Assembly: GCA_031281555.1 (NCBI GenBank)
Contig: JAITFK010000064.1
Span: 1 to 41,381 of the forward strand
DNA from: Treponema sp.
GTDB lineage: Bacteria; Spirochaetota; Spirochaetia; Treponematales; Breznakiellaceae
Reading direction: 5' to 3'
DNA length: 41,381 bases
The position numbers were made by a program, and so were the translations under genes. Positions 26,807-35,989 of this stretch are shown in pieces; positions within the stretch are counted from its first letter, which is position 1, and each line of letters begins with the position of its first letter. The notes under the pieces are model-generated. The model was not told the DNA's origin and did no database searches. It worked only from the letters and a program-made list of their open reading frames with translations.

Positions 26807-28402
26807 CTATTGGCGTACCAGCCGAAAACCAATATTGATGTACTTGTCTGACGGGTTGTAGCTGTTCCGAAAGGCCGAACGAACGTCAGCAGCATAATTA
26901 AACCAACTACCGCCGCGTATCACACGGTAAGCGCCGGAGACCGCTCCCATCGGGTTTATCTGCGCCTTGCTCTTATAATCATCGTACCAGTCCCAGCACC
27001 ATTCCCACACGTTTCCGTGCATATCGTATAAGCCCCACTGATTCGGAGCAAAAATGCCTACAGGCGATGTTTCAGCATAGCCGTCATTAATATTTACTAT
27101 TGTCCATGTCCAATCAGGATATTTTTCTTTCGCTGTCAAATCCGCCACATTCGCTTTACCGGACAGAGTTGTTTCGTTATTACCGCTCCAAAATCTTGTT
27201 GTTGTTCCGGCCCGGCAGGCATACTCCCATTCAGCTTCTGTAGGCAGGCGGTAACCGTTGGCGTCAGGGTTAAGTGTTACAAGCCATCTGACATCATCAT
27301 ACTCGTTTTTATTGTTTGGATCGCTGCGGCTTTTGTCTATTGTATATGCGGGGGTAAGTCCTTCCATCTGACTCAATCTGTTACAGTACTCTACCGCATT
27401 GTACCAGCTTACGTTTTCTACAGGCAGATTCGCTCCTTTATATTTACTGGGGTTTGTTCCCATAACGGTTTCATATTCAGCCTGAGTTACCTGATATTTC
27501 CCAATGTAAAAGGCGCTTACAGTTACTCTGTGCAGCGCTTCATCATTGCCGCGCCCCAGTTCGTTTGAGGGGCTGCCCATTGAAAACATGCCTCCTTCTA
27601 TCCGTACCATGTTGGCGGGCGAGTGCGGCAAAGGATTAATTCCTGCCGTACTTAATGAGTAGTATTCGTCAGCGAAGCTTCCGCTGGTATGAGGTCTCTG
27701 GCGGTTGTAGGTTAAATTAAAAGTATCTATTGATATACGGGCGGTAACTGTCGTAAACGGAGCAGCTTCGTTAATATTTTTAAGAAAAGCTTCGGTAAAC
27801 GGGCTGTTTCTGCCGCTTCCGTCATCGGCTGTTGTTCCGGGCGCTGTGGAGTAAATTACCATTAAATCAGCCTGAATTTGCGGAACTGATTTGATAACTC
27901 TGGAAGTGTCGCCGGTACTTCTCTGCTGAACGCTGCCGATATTCGGAGGAACACGGCAAGCGTCCAATACCAATACGTTGGCTTTATTACTGACTTTGTT
28001 CAGACTGTTCGTCAATTCAAAAAGACGATAGGAAGTATTCTTTACCCTTGTTTCGCTTCTCATATCTGCGTCCAAAGGAAGCAGATAGCCTTCTCCGTCA
28101 AACTCTATACCATGCCCGGCATACCAGAAAAACCCCTCGCTGTTCGCATTGTTCCTGAGACGTGCAATAAAATCTTCAACTTCTTTGGCCATATCCAAGC
28201 GGCCAAGGTTCTGCTTTAATATTACTTCATAACCTAATTTTTTTAGAGCCGCGCTTATATCGTTTGTGTCGTTTATTGCTTTAGGCAGCTTGTCTCTGTC
28301 GTTCGGGTAGTTTGCGTTTCCAATGACGAGGGCGTACCTGTTCTGCGCCCAAATAACCGTACTAAACAGAAAAATAACAAGTAAACTGACAGCTCTTTTC
28401 AT
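26807..28402 (-). CDS. Caspase-like (C14) protease fused to a formylglycine-generating-enzyme/SUMF1 domain, secreted
   Basis: Signal peptide MKRAVSLLVIFLFSTVIWAQ; ALVIGNANYPN..., YAGHGIEF (His), VLVLDACR (Cys); FGE MVRIEGGMFSMGSPSNE...LPTEAEWEYACRAGTTT...GLYDMHGNVWEWCWDWY...VIRGGSWFN...NIGFRLVRQ. ATG 28402 with aggagg SD. Confidence 0.92.
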   Translation of the reverse strand: MKRAVSLLVIFLFSTVIWAQNRYALVIGNANYPNDRDKLPKAINDTNDISAALKKLGYEVILKQNLGRLDMAKEVEDFIARLRNNANSEGFFWYAGHGIEFDGEGYLLPLDADMRSETRVKNTSYRLFELTNSLNKVSNKANVLVLDACRVPPNIGSVQQRSTGDTSRVIKSVPQIQADLMVIYSTAPGTTADDGSGRNSPFTEAFLKNINEAAPFTTVTARISIDTFNLTYNRQRPHTSGSFADEYYSLSTAGINPLPHSPANMVRIEGGMFSMGSPSNELGRGNDEALHRVTVSAFYIGKYQVTQAEYETVMGTNPSKYKGANLPVENVSWYNAVEYCNRLSQMEGLTPAYTIDKSRSDPNNKNEYDDVRWLVTLNPDANGYRLPTEAEWEYACRAGTTTRFWSGNNETTLSGKANVADLTAKEKYPDWTWTIVNINDGYAETSPVGIFAPNQWGLYDMHGNVWEWCWDWYDDYKSKAQINPMGAVSGAYRVIRGGSWFNYAADVRSAFRNSYNPSDKYINIGFRLVRQ

Positions 28403-28565
28403 ACCGCCTCCTGATACTTTAATTATAATTGGTAGGGTGTGTTTTTTCAAAAAATAAGAGCTTTTTTTTAGAAATTGTATAGCGGGCGGTATTTTACCTT
28501 GAAATCGCCGTAATATTGATGTATTAGACTTGTGAGACAACAATTTTGCTCCTTTGCGTGATTTT

Positions 28566-28922
28566 TTAAACCGTTATTCTAATCAAAATCATATAAAGCG
28601 CAGTTCCGCCGATGATGCTAATCAGGGTATTCCGCTTCCAAATGTGTATAAGGGCTGTAAATACCGAAGCAGTAAGTACAAAAAGCCCATCGCCGGGATT
28701 TTCCTGAAACGCCGCGCCCAAAGCGTTAAATGCCAGTACAGTCATAGCCGTCGGAGGTACGATTTTTTCCACAAAGTTAATAAACGATTCCCTTATGGAA
28801 GTTTTTCCGTTTGCTTTTCGGGAAATACTTCCTGAAAAAAACAAAAAGGGGAAAAACCTGCAAAAAATTATCACTGCGCCCATGGTAAAAACAAAACCAA
28901 CAGCTTCATACAGGTTATTCAT
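28566..28922 (-). CDS. azlD: Branched-chain amino acid transport protein AzlD
   Basis: 118 aa; four hydrophobic segments; ATG overlaps azlC stop. Confidence 0.85.
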   Translation of the reverse strand: MNNLYEAVGFVFTMGAVIIFCRFFPFLFFSGSISRKANGKTSIRESFINFVEKIVPPTAMTVLAFNALGAAFQENPGDGLFVLTASVFTALIHIWKRNTLISIIGGTALYMILIRITV

Positions 28923-29655
28923 TTTTCTCCCTTTTTGATAATTTCATTTTTCTTTCCATAAAAAATGAAATAAGCAGGGCAAGAGTCAGAGCCGCAAGCA
29001 GTGAAATTTTCCCGGGGAGGAAGAATACCCCAAGCAGTGCCGCAGCGCCTGATACAATAAATACGCCGGAACGCTTTACCCTTAGTATCTGCTCTATCAT
29101 AAGAACCACAAAGAGCGCAGTAAGGGCAAAACCAATACCATTCACATCAAATGGAATAAGGGTTCCGGCCGCAGCTCCGATAATCGTACCGAATGTCCAA
29201 TAGCATTGATCCAAAACAGAAACATAGAACATTAACAGTTTCCTTTCCTCCTCACCGCCTGAATCAAATTTTTCAGGCAGCGATGAGAGTAAAGCGAAAG
29301 TCTCGTCAGTAAGAGAAAAGACAAGGTAAGGCTTGAACAGGCCTGTACCTTCAAAACGCTTCAACATGGAAAAACCGTAAGCGATATGCCTGGCGTTTAC
29401 CACAAGCTGGATAAGGCAGGCTTCGACCAGGTTTGTTCCGGCGGTAAAAAGTCCCACTGCTATATATTGGCCTGCGCCGGCGTACATCCAAAGACTCATA
29501 AACACAGCCAGCCACCAGGGATAACCCGCTTCTGTAAGCAAAAGACCGAAACCTACTCCGATTGTCAAGTAACCAAGGAGTACCGGAACAGAGTATTTTA
29601 CAGCGGTAAGAAAGATTACTCTTTTGGAAAAAACCGGAGGTTTTGATTCATTCAT
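28915..29655 (-). CDS. azlC: AzlC family branched-chain amino acid permease
   Basis: GFGLLLTEAGYPWWLAVFMSLWMYAGAGQYIAVGLF...NARHIAYGFSML; start MNESKPPVFS at 29655 (ORF track starts at 29739). Confidence 0.88.
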   Translation of the reverse strand: MNESKPPVFSKRVIFLTAVKYSVPVLLGYLTIGVGFGLLLTEAGYPWWLAVFMSLWMYAGAGQYIAVGLFTAGTNLVEACLIQLVVNARHIAYGFSMLKRFEGTGLFKPYLVFSLTDETFALLSSLPEKFDSGGEEERKLLMFYVSVLDQCYWTFGTIIGAAAGTLIPFDVNGIGFALTALFVVLMIEQILRVKRSGVFIVSGAAALLGVFFLPGKISLLAALTLALLISFFMERKMKLSKREKNE

Positions 29656-29707
29656 AGGATATAAATTTAGCTTACCATAAAAGTGTAAAAATATCAGTGC
29701 CTTCAAA

Positions 29708-30868
29708 TTAACGCATATGATGTTTAGCGCCCATAACAAAAAAAATAATTACAGCTATTACCGCAGTACCGGCGTAAATGGCAAAGAGCGGACGGAATCC
29801 GATGGTCTGCACTATTACGCCTCCTGTCATGTTGCCTAACAGCGCAGGGAGTCCTGATCCAAGGGCAAGATACACGGGCATTCCTATGCCTCGTTTTTTG
29901 GCGGGAAAAATCGATGAAATAAACCGCACTGCCGCAGGGTGATAAATTCCAAAGCACACAGAATGCAGAAGCTGCGCCGTGATGATGACGGCTTTGTATG
30001 GGAAGGTTGCCCACAGCAAAAGCCTTAAAGCGATTCCTCCCGCAGAAAGAGCGAGAAGCGGAAGTGCTCCGAAACGGCGCAGCAGCTTTACGGAAAGGAA
30101 CATAAAAGGAACTTCCGAAGCCGAAGATAAAGCGAACATCAGACCGACTGCGTTCCATTGAAGCGCTTCAGTCAGGTACAACGGTAAATATGTATAGACC
30201 GATGACATGGCAAAACAGCACAGAAAAATAATTGCAAACCCGCCGATAAAATAAATTGAAAGAAGCGATATCCCTTTTCCCTCATAATTTTTTTCTTCGG
30301 TTTGTTGTTTAATTGAAGTAAGCGAAGCGCGCGGCAGAAAGAGTATGGGTATTAAAACAGCAAGTGAAGTTATAGTTATCCAAAACGCTATATTTCCGGC
30401 GTTGTTGGGTTTAAGGAACGGAGTCCATTGAAGAAAAAGAGAGAAAACGATAAAGCTTATCGATCCCCATACCCGTATCTTTCCGTAGTCGCCGCTTTTC
30501 CCGATTTGAATAGTAGTTATTGCATCCAGCAGGGAGGTTCTGGAACGGAAACCAAAAGCCAGCGCTGCAAGCAGAACTGCGCTGACCGCCGGATAGTTCC
30601 ACCGTACAAGGGGAATTGCGGCGAAAGCCGGGAGTATACAAGTAACTATTATTGCGGGACGAAAATTGCCTATTTTGTCCGCCCAGTAGCCGAATACAAA
30701 GGGACCTGTTATAGCGGAACCTTCAAAGATACCAAGTAATATCCCTACCCAAACCGGACTATAGCCTAAATTTCGTAACAGGATTGAAAGATACGGTGTG
30801 ACAACCGAAAAAGCTATAAAATTCAGCACATAAGAAGGAATAAAACGGCGTCCGTCAGTTGGTTTCAT
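29708..30868 (-). CDS. MFS transporter (MFS_1-like)
   Basis: 386 aa; YLSILLRNLGYSPVWVGILLGIFEGSAITGPFVFGYWADKIG; multiple TM segments. Confidence 0.85.
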   Translation of the reverse strand: MKPTDGRRFIPSYVLNFIAFSVVTPYLSILLRNLGYSPVWVGILLGIFEGSAITGPFVFGYWADKIGNFRPAIIVTCILPAFAAIPLVRWNYPAVSAVLLAALAFGFRSRTSLLDAITTIQIGKSGDYGKIRVWGSISFIVFSLFLQWTPFLKPNNAGNIAFWITITSLAVLIPILFLPRASLTSIKQQTEEKNYEGKGISLLSIYFIGGFAIIFLCCFAMSSVYTYLPLYLTEALQWNAVGLMFALSSASEVPFMFLSVKLLRRFGALPLLALSAGGIALRLLLWATFPYKAVIITAQLLHSVCFGIYHPAAVRFISSIFPAKKRGIGMPVYLALGSGLPALLGNMTGGVIVQTIGFRPLFAIYAGTAVIAVIIFFVMGAKHHMR

Positions 30869-30997
30869 TTTTTTGTCTTCTTATTAAAACCGTTTGTTAT
30901 AGCAGAATATAAGGTTCAAGATTCAGCATCCATAAAAAATAACTTATATTATTTTTTGGCACATTGTCAATGTATTTTTTAGTAATATAACTTTCGC

Positions 30998-31026
30998 TTG
31001 ACTTTTGATGTAACACAGCATACATT
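30998..31026 (+). promoter_or_regulatory. Candidate sigma70-type promoter for the polysaccharide deacetylase gene
   Basis: ttgact - 17 nt - tacatt, 42 bp before ATG 31069. Confidence 0.45.
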
Positions 31027-31068
31027 AGATTTGTTCAGCCTAATCAACTTTATTCTAAAGGAATCATT

Positions 31069-32175
31069 ATGGAAAAAGCGTGTTTTACGGCGTCAAAAAA
31101 AGCGCCGATAGAAAATCCTCCGCAATTTGTTGTGATTGCCAGTGACGACAATACCATGGCGGAAGGAATTAGGTGGATATCGGGAGTTATTGACAAAAAC
31201 AAAAACGCTGACGGAAGTAAAATGTATATGTCATTTTATACAAATACCGATCAGGAAGATTTTTATTGGGAAACAAAAAAAGAGCTGCCTGACGCAATAT
31301 ACGATGTTTACAAAGCGGGACATGAAGTAGGAAATCACACGTCAACGCATTTATATTGCGTTGAATTCGGAGAAGTTGACGAAAACGGCGTTGATAACGG
31401 AAAAAGAGCCGGCAAGGAAAAAATCTATGCGGAGATCAAAAGAGTCGAAGAACTTTTAACGGCCAGAGGAATTCCAAAAGAGCATCAATTCGGTTTTCGC
31501 ACGCCGTATTTAAGATATTCCGATGATACTTTTCGCGCCTTAACTGAGGTAGGATTTTTGTATGATTGTTCAATATGCTCGGCAAGCAATAACGGCGCGG
31601 GAAATAATTTCTGGCCTTATACGCTTGATGTAATTTCCGGAAAACAAGAACTTGATAAAAACGGAAATTTGCCGCCGGATAATAATGCAGACGTGAATAC
31701 CTGGGGGAAAACAAGTCCTGTGGGAGAATATAAAGGGCTTTGGGAGCTGCCTGTTGTGAATTTTGCGGTTCCTCCTAACGACTATAACTTTGTTGAAAGC
31801 GCTTTAAAAAAACATTACGGAGAAGATTATACATTTAACGGATATGTAGAAGGACTTGACTGGAATCTCTGGGCAGATGCGGAAATGGACTCCGGACAAA
31901 CCGTTGATACGCTGATGAATACGCTTAAAAAAAATCTTGCGGGAAATCGCGCTCCGTTTACGGTCGGCCTTCATTCGCAGTTTTATTTTGAACCCAAAGA
32001 AACAGACTTTCCGAGAATCCTGCCGCATGAAAGACGCGAAGCCTTTGTAGAATTTATCAGGCAGGCAATCCAATTAAAAGATGTTTTTTTTGTTTCGGCT
32101 GATATGGTAATTCGCTGGATGCAAAATCCTGTTTCAGCGAAGGATTTCAAACCGGAAAACTATTTTAGGACTTAA
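31069..32175 (+). CDS. Polysaccharide deacetylase family protein (NodB homology)
   Basis: 368 aa; FVVIASDDNTMAEG, GHEVGNHTSTH, FRTPYLRYSDDTFRAL motifs; aaagga SD. Confidence 0.85.
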   Translation: MEKACFTASKKAPIENPPQFVVIASDDNTMAEGIRWISGVIDKNKNADGSKMYMSFYTNTDQEDFYWETKKELPDAIYDVYKAGHEVGNHTSTHLYCVEFGEVDENGVDNGKRAGKEKIYAEIKRVEELLTARGIPKEHQFGFRTPYLRYSDDTFRALTEVGFLYDCSICSASNNGAGNNFWPYTLDVISGKQELDKNGNLPPDNNADVNTWGKTSPVGEYKGLWELPVVNFAVPPNDYNFVESALKKHYGEDYTFNGYVEGLDWNLWADAEMDSGQTVDTLMNTLKKNLAGNRAPFTVGLHSQFYFEPKETDFPRILPHERREAFVEFIRQAIQLKDVFFVSADMVIRWMQNPVSAKDFKPENYFRT

Positions 32176-32296
32176 TATATAATCCGGCAGACTTTAAAAC
32201 CTAAAACTCTGCAAATAATTGTGATGTAGTTTTATTTAAATGGCTCCACTATATAACTCCCCGAGCCGTACGGGGAGTTCCCTGATTCGCTCGTTG

Positions 32297-32758
32297 TTAC
32301 CATTCAGTTATTACAAATTTACTCCAAGCAATTGTGGTGTTTGCTGACTTAATGCTGACTTTTTCATTTGTATGATAGAAATCACCAAATGGTCCCTCAT
32401 CATTAAGAGGGAAAATCGAAATATAAAAATCACCTGTTCCTTTATATTCTTTATCGTCTTTCCACAGTTGAATCGTAACAGAATTACCGGCAACTGTATC
32501 CATTCCTCCCGTTGTATTGTCCCAATTATCAAGACTGATTAGGTGAACCATAATTCCCACCTTTTTGGTTGTTGCGTCGGGAAATGCGGAAGGAATACCT
32601 GTAATTGTTATGCTTTTGGGTTCAGCAGACGGAGTTTGTCCGCCACCACCTCCTCCTCCACTACTGCATGAAGCCATTGAAAATTCGATTAACGCTACAA
32701 AGGCGATAACGCAAATCCAGCGGGTTTGCGTTCCGGACATTTTTAATATGTTTTTCAT
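32297..32758 (-). CDS. Hypothetical lipoprotein with poly-Gly linker
   Basis: 153 aa; lipobox EFSMASCSSGGGGGGGQ; KSITITGIPSAFPD. Confidence 0.75.
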   Translation of the reverse strand: MKNILKMSGTQTRWICVIAFVALIEFSMASCSSGGGGGGGQTPSAEPKSITITGIPSAFPDATTKKVGIMVHLISLDNWDNTTGGMDTVAGNSVTIQLWKDDKEYKGTGDFYISIFPLNDEGPFGDFYHTNEKVSIKSANTTIAWSKFVITEW

Positions 32759-32837
32759 AAAAAACTCCTTAAAAAAATTGACTCTTCCAAAAGAACTGTC
32801 TTTACGGCTTATTGCTTTTTTAATTTATATATTCCTA

Positions 32838-32984
32838 AAGGATATAAACGACTACCTTTCCCATGAAGAAAAACTGCGAATTGTAAGAGAGGATCGGAGT
32901 ATCCTCGACTCCGATTTAAAAATGACCAAAATTAAACCTAATGAACATGGAGACTGGATAAACAAACGGAATTCTATGGTATAA
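32838..32984 (+). pseudogene. Probable fragment of a restriction-modification (type IIG/ISP-like) enzyme
   Basis: KDINDYLSHEEKLRIVREDRSILDSDLKMTKIKPNEHGDWINKRNSMV*; the PNEHGDWINKRN motif resembles fused methylase/helicase R-M proteins. No catalytic domain upstream. Confidence 0.4.
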
Positions 32985-32991
32985 TTGACGG

Positions 32992-33354
32992 ATGTTTCAA
33001 CCAGCGAGGAAAAAACGGTTTTATTCCATTAAGGTGTCAGTTCTTGTTATTGCGATTTTCGGAACATTTGCTTTTTCAATAACTGAAACCAATACTATTG
33101 AATTGGCCGGAAATAAACCTTATCCAAACAGTATTTTTTCTCCGGTTAACCATACTATTGATTGGCTCTCTGAAGATACACACACTGTGGGCAGAGCCGG
33201 TAAGACTTCATCTTCCGCCATACAGAACGGGCTGCTGATGCCTGTTGAAATACACAGCAACGGTGAACATTTTATTTTCTTCTCCGCACATACAGCAAAA
33301 TCCAATTATTCCTGCAATAATAAAAATACTATCCAACTGAAACTAAGAATTTAA
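32992..33354 (+). CDS. Hypothetical secreted or membrane-anchored protein
   Basis: 120 aa; N-terminal basic + hydrophobic stretch KKRFYSIKVSVLVIAIFGTFAFSITE. Confidence 0.5.
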   Translation: MFQPARKKRFYSIKVSVLVIAIFGTFAFSITETNTIELAGNKPYPNSIFSPVNHTIDWLSEDTHTVGRAGKTSSSAIQNGLLMPVEIHSNGEHFIFFSAHTAKSNYSCNNKNTIQLKLRI

Positions 33355-33427
33355 ATCCCCTCTTTCCGATTTATGTTTTTCTACTCGAAAACACCGGCGA
33401 TCTGCCGCTTAAAGAAAGGAGGCTATA

Positions 33428-33880
33428 ATGGAGATTTCCTTAAGTGAGATTTTTAATTCACGATCCATAATTTTAAACCTTGAGGGTAAAACCAAGGATG
33501 CGGTTTTTAGTGAACTAATAAAAGCAATAACAAAGGTTCACCCTGAATGCGATGAATCTTCTTTACATTCAGTATTATGGGAACGGGAAAAAAAACTAAG
33601 CACCGGAATTGGTTCCGGCATTGCAATTCCTCACGCTTATTATGAAGGAATTGACAAAATAACCGGAGCAATCGGTGTATCTCAAACAGGTATTGAATAC
33701 AACGCGCTGGATCAACAGGCGGTCAATATTGTGTTTATGCTGATAATCGGAGGAAAGGCGCATGAAAATCATTTAAATGTCTTAAATCAACTTATTACGC
33801 TTGCGCAATCAAATGCGCCTGCAATGATAAAAAAAGCTCAAAATGAAGAGGCTATTAAAGATATTTTATCCCATCACTAG
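33428..33880 (+). CDS. PTS IIA (nitrogen-type, PtsN-like) protein
   Basis: 150 aa; LSTGIGSGIAIPHAYYEGIDKITGAIGVSQTGIEYNALDQQAVNIVFMLIIGGKAHENHLNVL; aaaggagg SD. Confidence 0.88.
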   Translation: MEISLSEIFNSRSIILNLEGKTKDAVFSELIKAITKVHPECDESSLHSVLWEREKKLSTGIGSGIAIPHAYYEGIDKITGAIGVSQTGIEYNALDQQAVNIVFMLIIGGKAHENHLNVLNQLITLAQSNAPAMIKKAQNEEAIKDILSHH

Positions 33881-33890
33881 TATCAAGACA

Positions 33891-34398
33891 CTATACATAC
33901 AGTGGATAAAGGCGTTTAAGTTTAATTTTCGCGTTTTCTGTAGAAAACCTCCAATTGATTTTACTTGCTCTCTGATTCCGGTCTTTGTTCCATGAGGCGA
34001 CTTCTTTTATCATCTTCTGTATTGTGGAAACACGTTTTGAAAGACCGTGGTTCACAAGCACGTTGATTTCTATTTCCGCCATATTTAGCCAACTGCCGTG
34101 TTTAGGAGTGTAATGAATTTCAAGCACACTGCGGTAATATCCTGCTTCTTCAGCAGGAAATGCTTTATACAGAGAGCCTATGGTATGCGTATTAAGATTG
34201 TCCATAACAAGAACAATCTTTTTAACACGGGGAAAATCCACCATTATAAAATTTTTATCCGCTGTACCCAGTCAAAACACGTCCGTCGCTGCGTTACTTC
34301 CGCCATTCTCCAGCCTTTCAAAGGAACGGCAAAACGAAAGTCGAACAACATGTACTGGACTTCGCGTACCAACAACCTGCCTATGGACAATTGAACAG
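33891..34398 (-). mobile_element. Truncated, frame-disrupted IS630-family transposase
   Basis: C-terminal DDE part KIVLVMDNLNTHTIGSLYKAF...YTPKHGSWLNMAEIEINVL; upstream part FRFAVPLKGWRMAEVTQRRTCFDWVQRIKIL* is in another frame; N-terminus absent. Confidence 0.8.
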
Positions 34399-34399
34399 T

Positions 34400-35989
34400 T
34401 TAATTTCCGGATGATATAATTTCTTCAACCAGAGCTTTAAATTCTTTACGTTCCTCATCTGAAAGAACATATTTGGAATAGAGAGCTTTTTCAAAAAGTT
34501 CTCCGCAGCGAATAATTCCATCGCTTTGCCGTTTTAAAAATTGTAAGTTATACTGTGTGCTTTGCGTTTTGTTATCAGACACCGGCAGTACAACAGGCGT
34601 TGACACGGCTAAAATACTGCAATATTCTCCCGGAGCAAGAGAAGGCTTCCAGGTTATTTGCCTGACTTCGCCGCCCCAAATTATAAGCCTTGCAAAAAGA
34701 TTTGCACTCTTTCTCATACTCTGTCTTTTTGCATGAGAATATGCTCCAAGAATATTTTCCGCTGTCCTGTTGATTTCTTCAGCCTCTGGCATATGAAGTT
34801 TTTCTATTTTTTCGTCTCTTTTAATAAAAGATATTAATGAAGTCAGCGCAGATAATATCCATTTTGACCATTCCATAAAAACAAGCTTTAACTTCTTGCG
34901 TAATACCGGTTTTTTTTTCTCTTTGAGGCTGCCTAATAACGGTGAAATTATTGACATAATTAATACTGCTGCCGCAAGGATACTTAAAGTATATTGCAAT
35001 GCTGCCCATACCGGAAAAGACTTTCGTTTTTCTTCAGAGGAGGCAACTGGAATAAACTGTTCAACTACAGGTTGAAGTTCAATTTTTGGTAATTCCAATT
35101 CCGTTTTTTGCGGAAACGGACGGCGGAAGAATTCAAAAAGCCGTATAAAAAAATCAATAATCTTTGAAAAGCTAATAATGTTTTTATCAGACGACCATAA
35201 AATTGCAAAAGTTATACACAGCGCGGAAATTATTCCTATTCCAAGCATACGCCTTGTTAAATCAAACTGAGGGAGAGTCATTCCTTCTCCGGCATAATAC
35301 TGCTCCTGCCTGAAAATTCCAAGAAACCCCAATAGACATACGGCGCTTTCAAGAATAATAATCAACAGGAAATACTGGAGCAGAGACAGTGAAATTCTCA
35401 AAGTTGCATTTAGTAACAAAAGCAGACCGATAAGGGTAAGCTGCATCAAATAGCTATTCCTTGTCATAATAATTTCATTTTCATTAAACCGCAGAAAACC
35501 GGAGTCTTCAAACAGTGCGTCTTTAAGTTGATTCCCGCTGTATAATTTGGAATATTCATCAATTTTTCTTCTTGCGCCGAAAAGTTTTTTAAGTGAAATG
35601 ACCGAATTCCATGCGTAAAAACTTCCAAGTAACGCTGATATATTGTGAATGTTGGGTAAAAATATTTTTTTTAAGACGCTTCCCGAATCGGTTAATAATA
35701 ATGATGAAAGAATGTATGAAGCCAGGATAATAATTATTCCAATGCAGAAATCAGCGGCAATATTTGCTGACTTACTGTTTTTCATAATATCACAGTAAAA
35801 AGAAGCGATAAGCGCGCTGATACCGCCGCTTAAAACCGGATAAATAAAATTAAAGGTTATCAGATCCAGCAGGAGTTTTTGAAGCAGAAAAACAAATGTT
35901 ATAAGTATCACCATTGTCATATATAATGCAATGAGAGCGTGTACCTGTTTATTGTAGAGAAGCCTGCTCATCGTCTTATATAATTTCAT
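34400..35989 (-). CDS. Membrane protein with DUF4129-like C-terminus
   Basis: 529 aa; many TM segments; C-terminal LFEKALYSKYVLSDEERKEFKALVEEI. Confidence 0.7.
   Translation of the reverse strand: MKLYKTMSRLLYNKQVHALIALYMTMVILITFVFLLQKLLLDLITFNFIYPVLSGGISALIASFYCDIMKNSKSANIAADFCIGIIIILASYILSSLLLTDSGSVLKKIFLPNIHNISALLGSFYAWNSVISLKKLFGARRKIDEYSKLYSGNQLKDALFEDSGFLRFNENEIIMTRNSYLMQLTLIGLLLLLNATLRISLSLLQYFLLIIILESAVCLLGFLGIFRQEQYYAGEGMTLPQFDLTRRMLGIGIISALCITFAILWSSDKNIISFSKIIDFFIRLFEFFRRPFPQKTELELPKIELQPVVEQFIPVASSEEKRKSFPVWAALQYTLSILAAAVLIMSIISPLLGSLKEKKKPVLRKKLKLVFMEWSKWILSALTSLISFIKRDEKIEKLHMPEAEEINRTAENILGAYSHAKRQSMRKSANLFARLIIWGGEVRQITWKPSLAPGEYCSILAVSTPVVLPVSDNKTQSTQYNLQFLKRQSDGIIRCGELFEKALYSKYVLSDEERKEFKALVEEIISSGN

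Noticed and set aside
28425-28490. Upstream region of the caspase gene as a third copy of the A/B repeat
   Set aside because: Only short A/T-rich similarity (aaaaaacacacc); not convincing.
29724-30158. 144-aa minus ORF
   Set aside because: Out-of-frame shadow within the MFS transporter gene.
32255-32279. aactccccg-agccgta-cggggagtt as a terminator
   Set aside because: Good hairpin between convergent genes but no T-tract on either strand; left out of the feature list.
32565-32830. 5' part of plus ORF 32565-32984
   Set aside because: Largely antisense to the lipoprotein gene (poly-Pro from the Gly run); only the last ~48 codons look like real protein.
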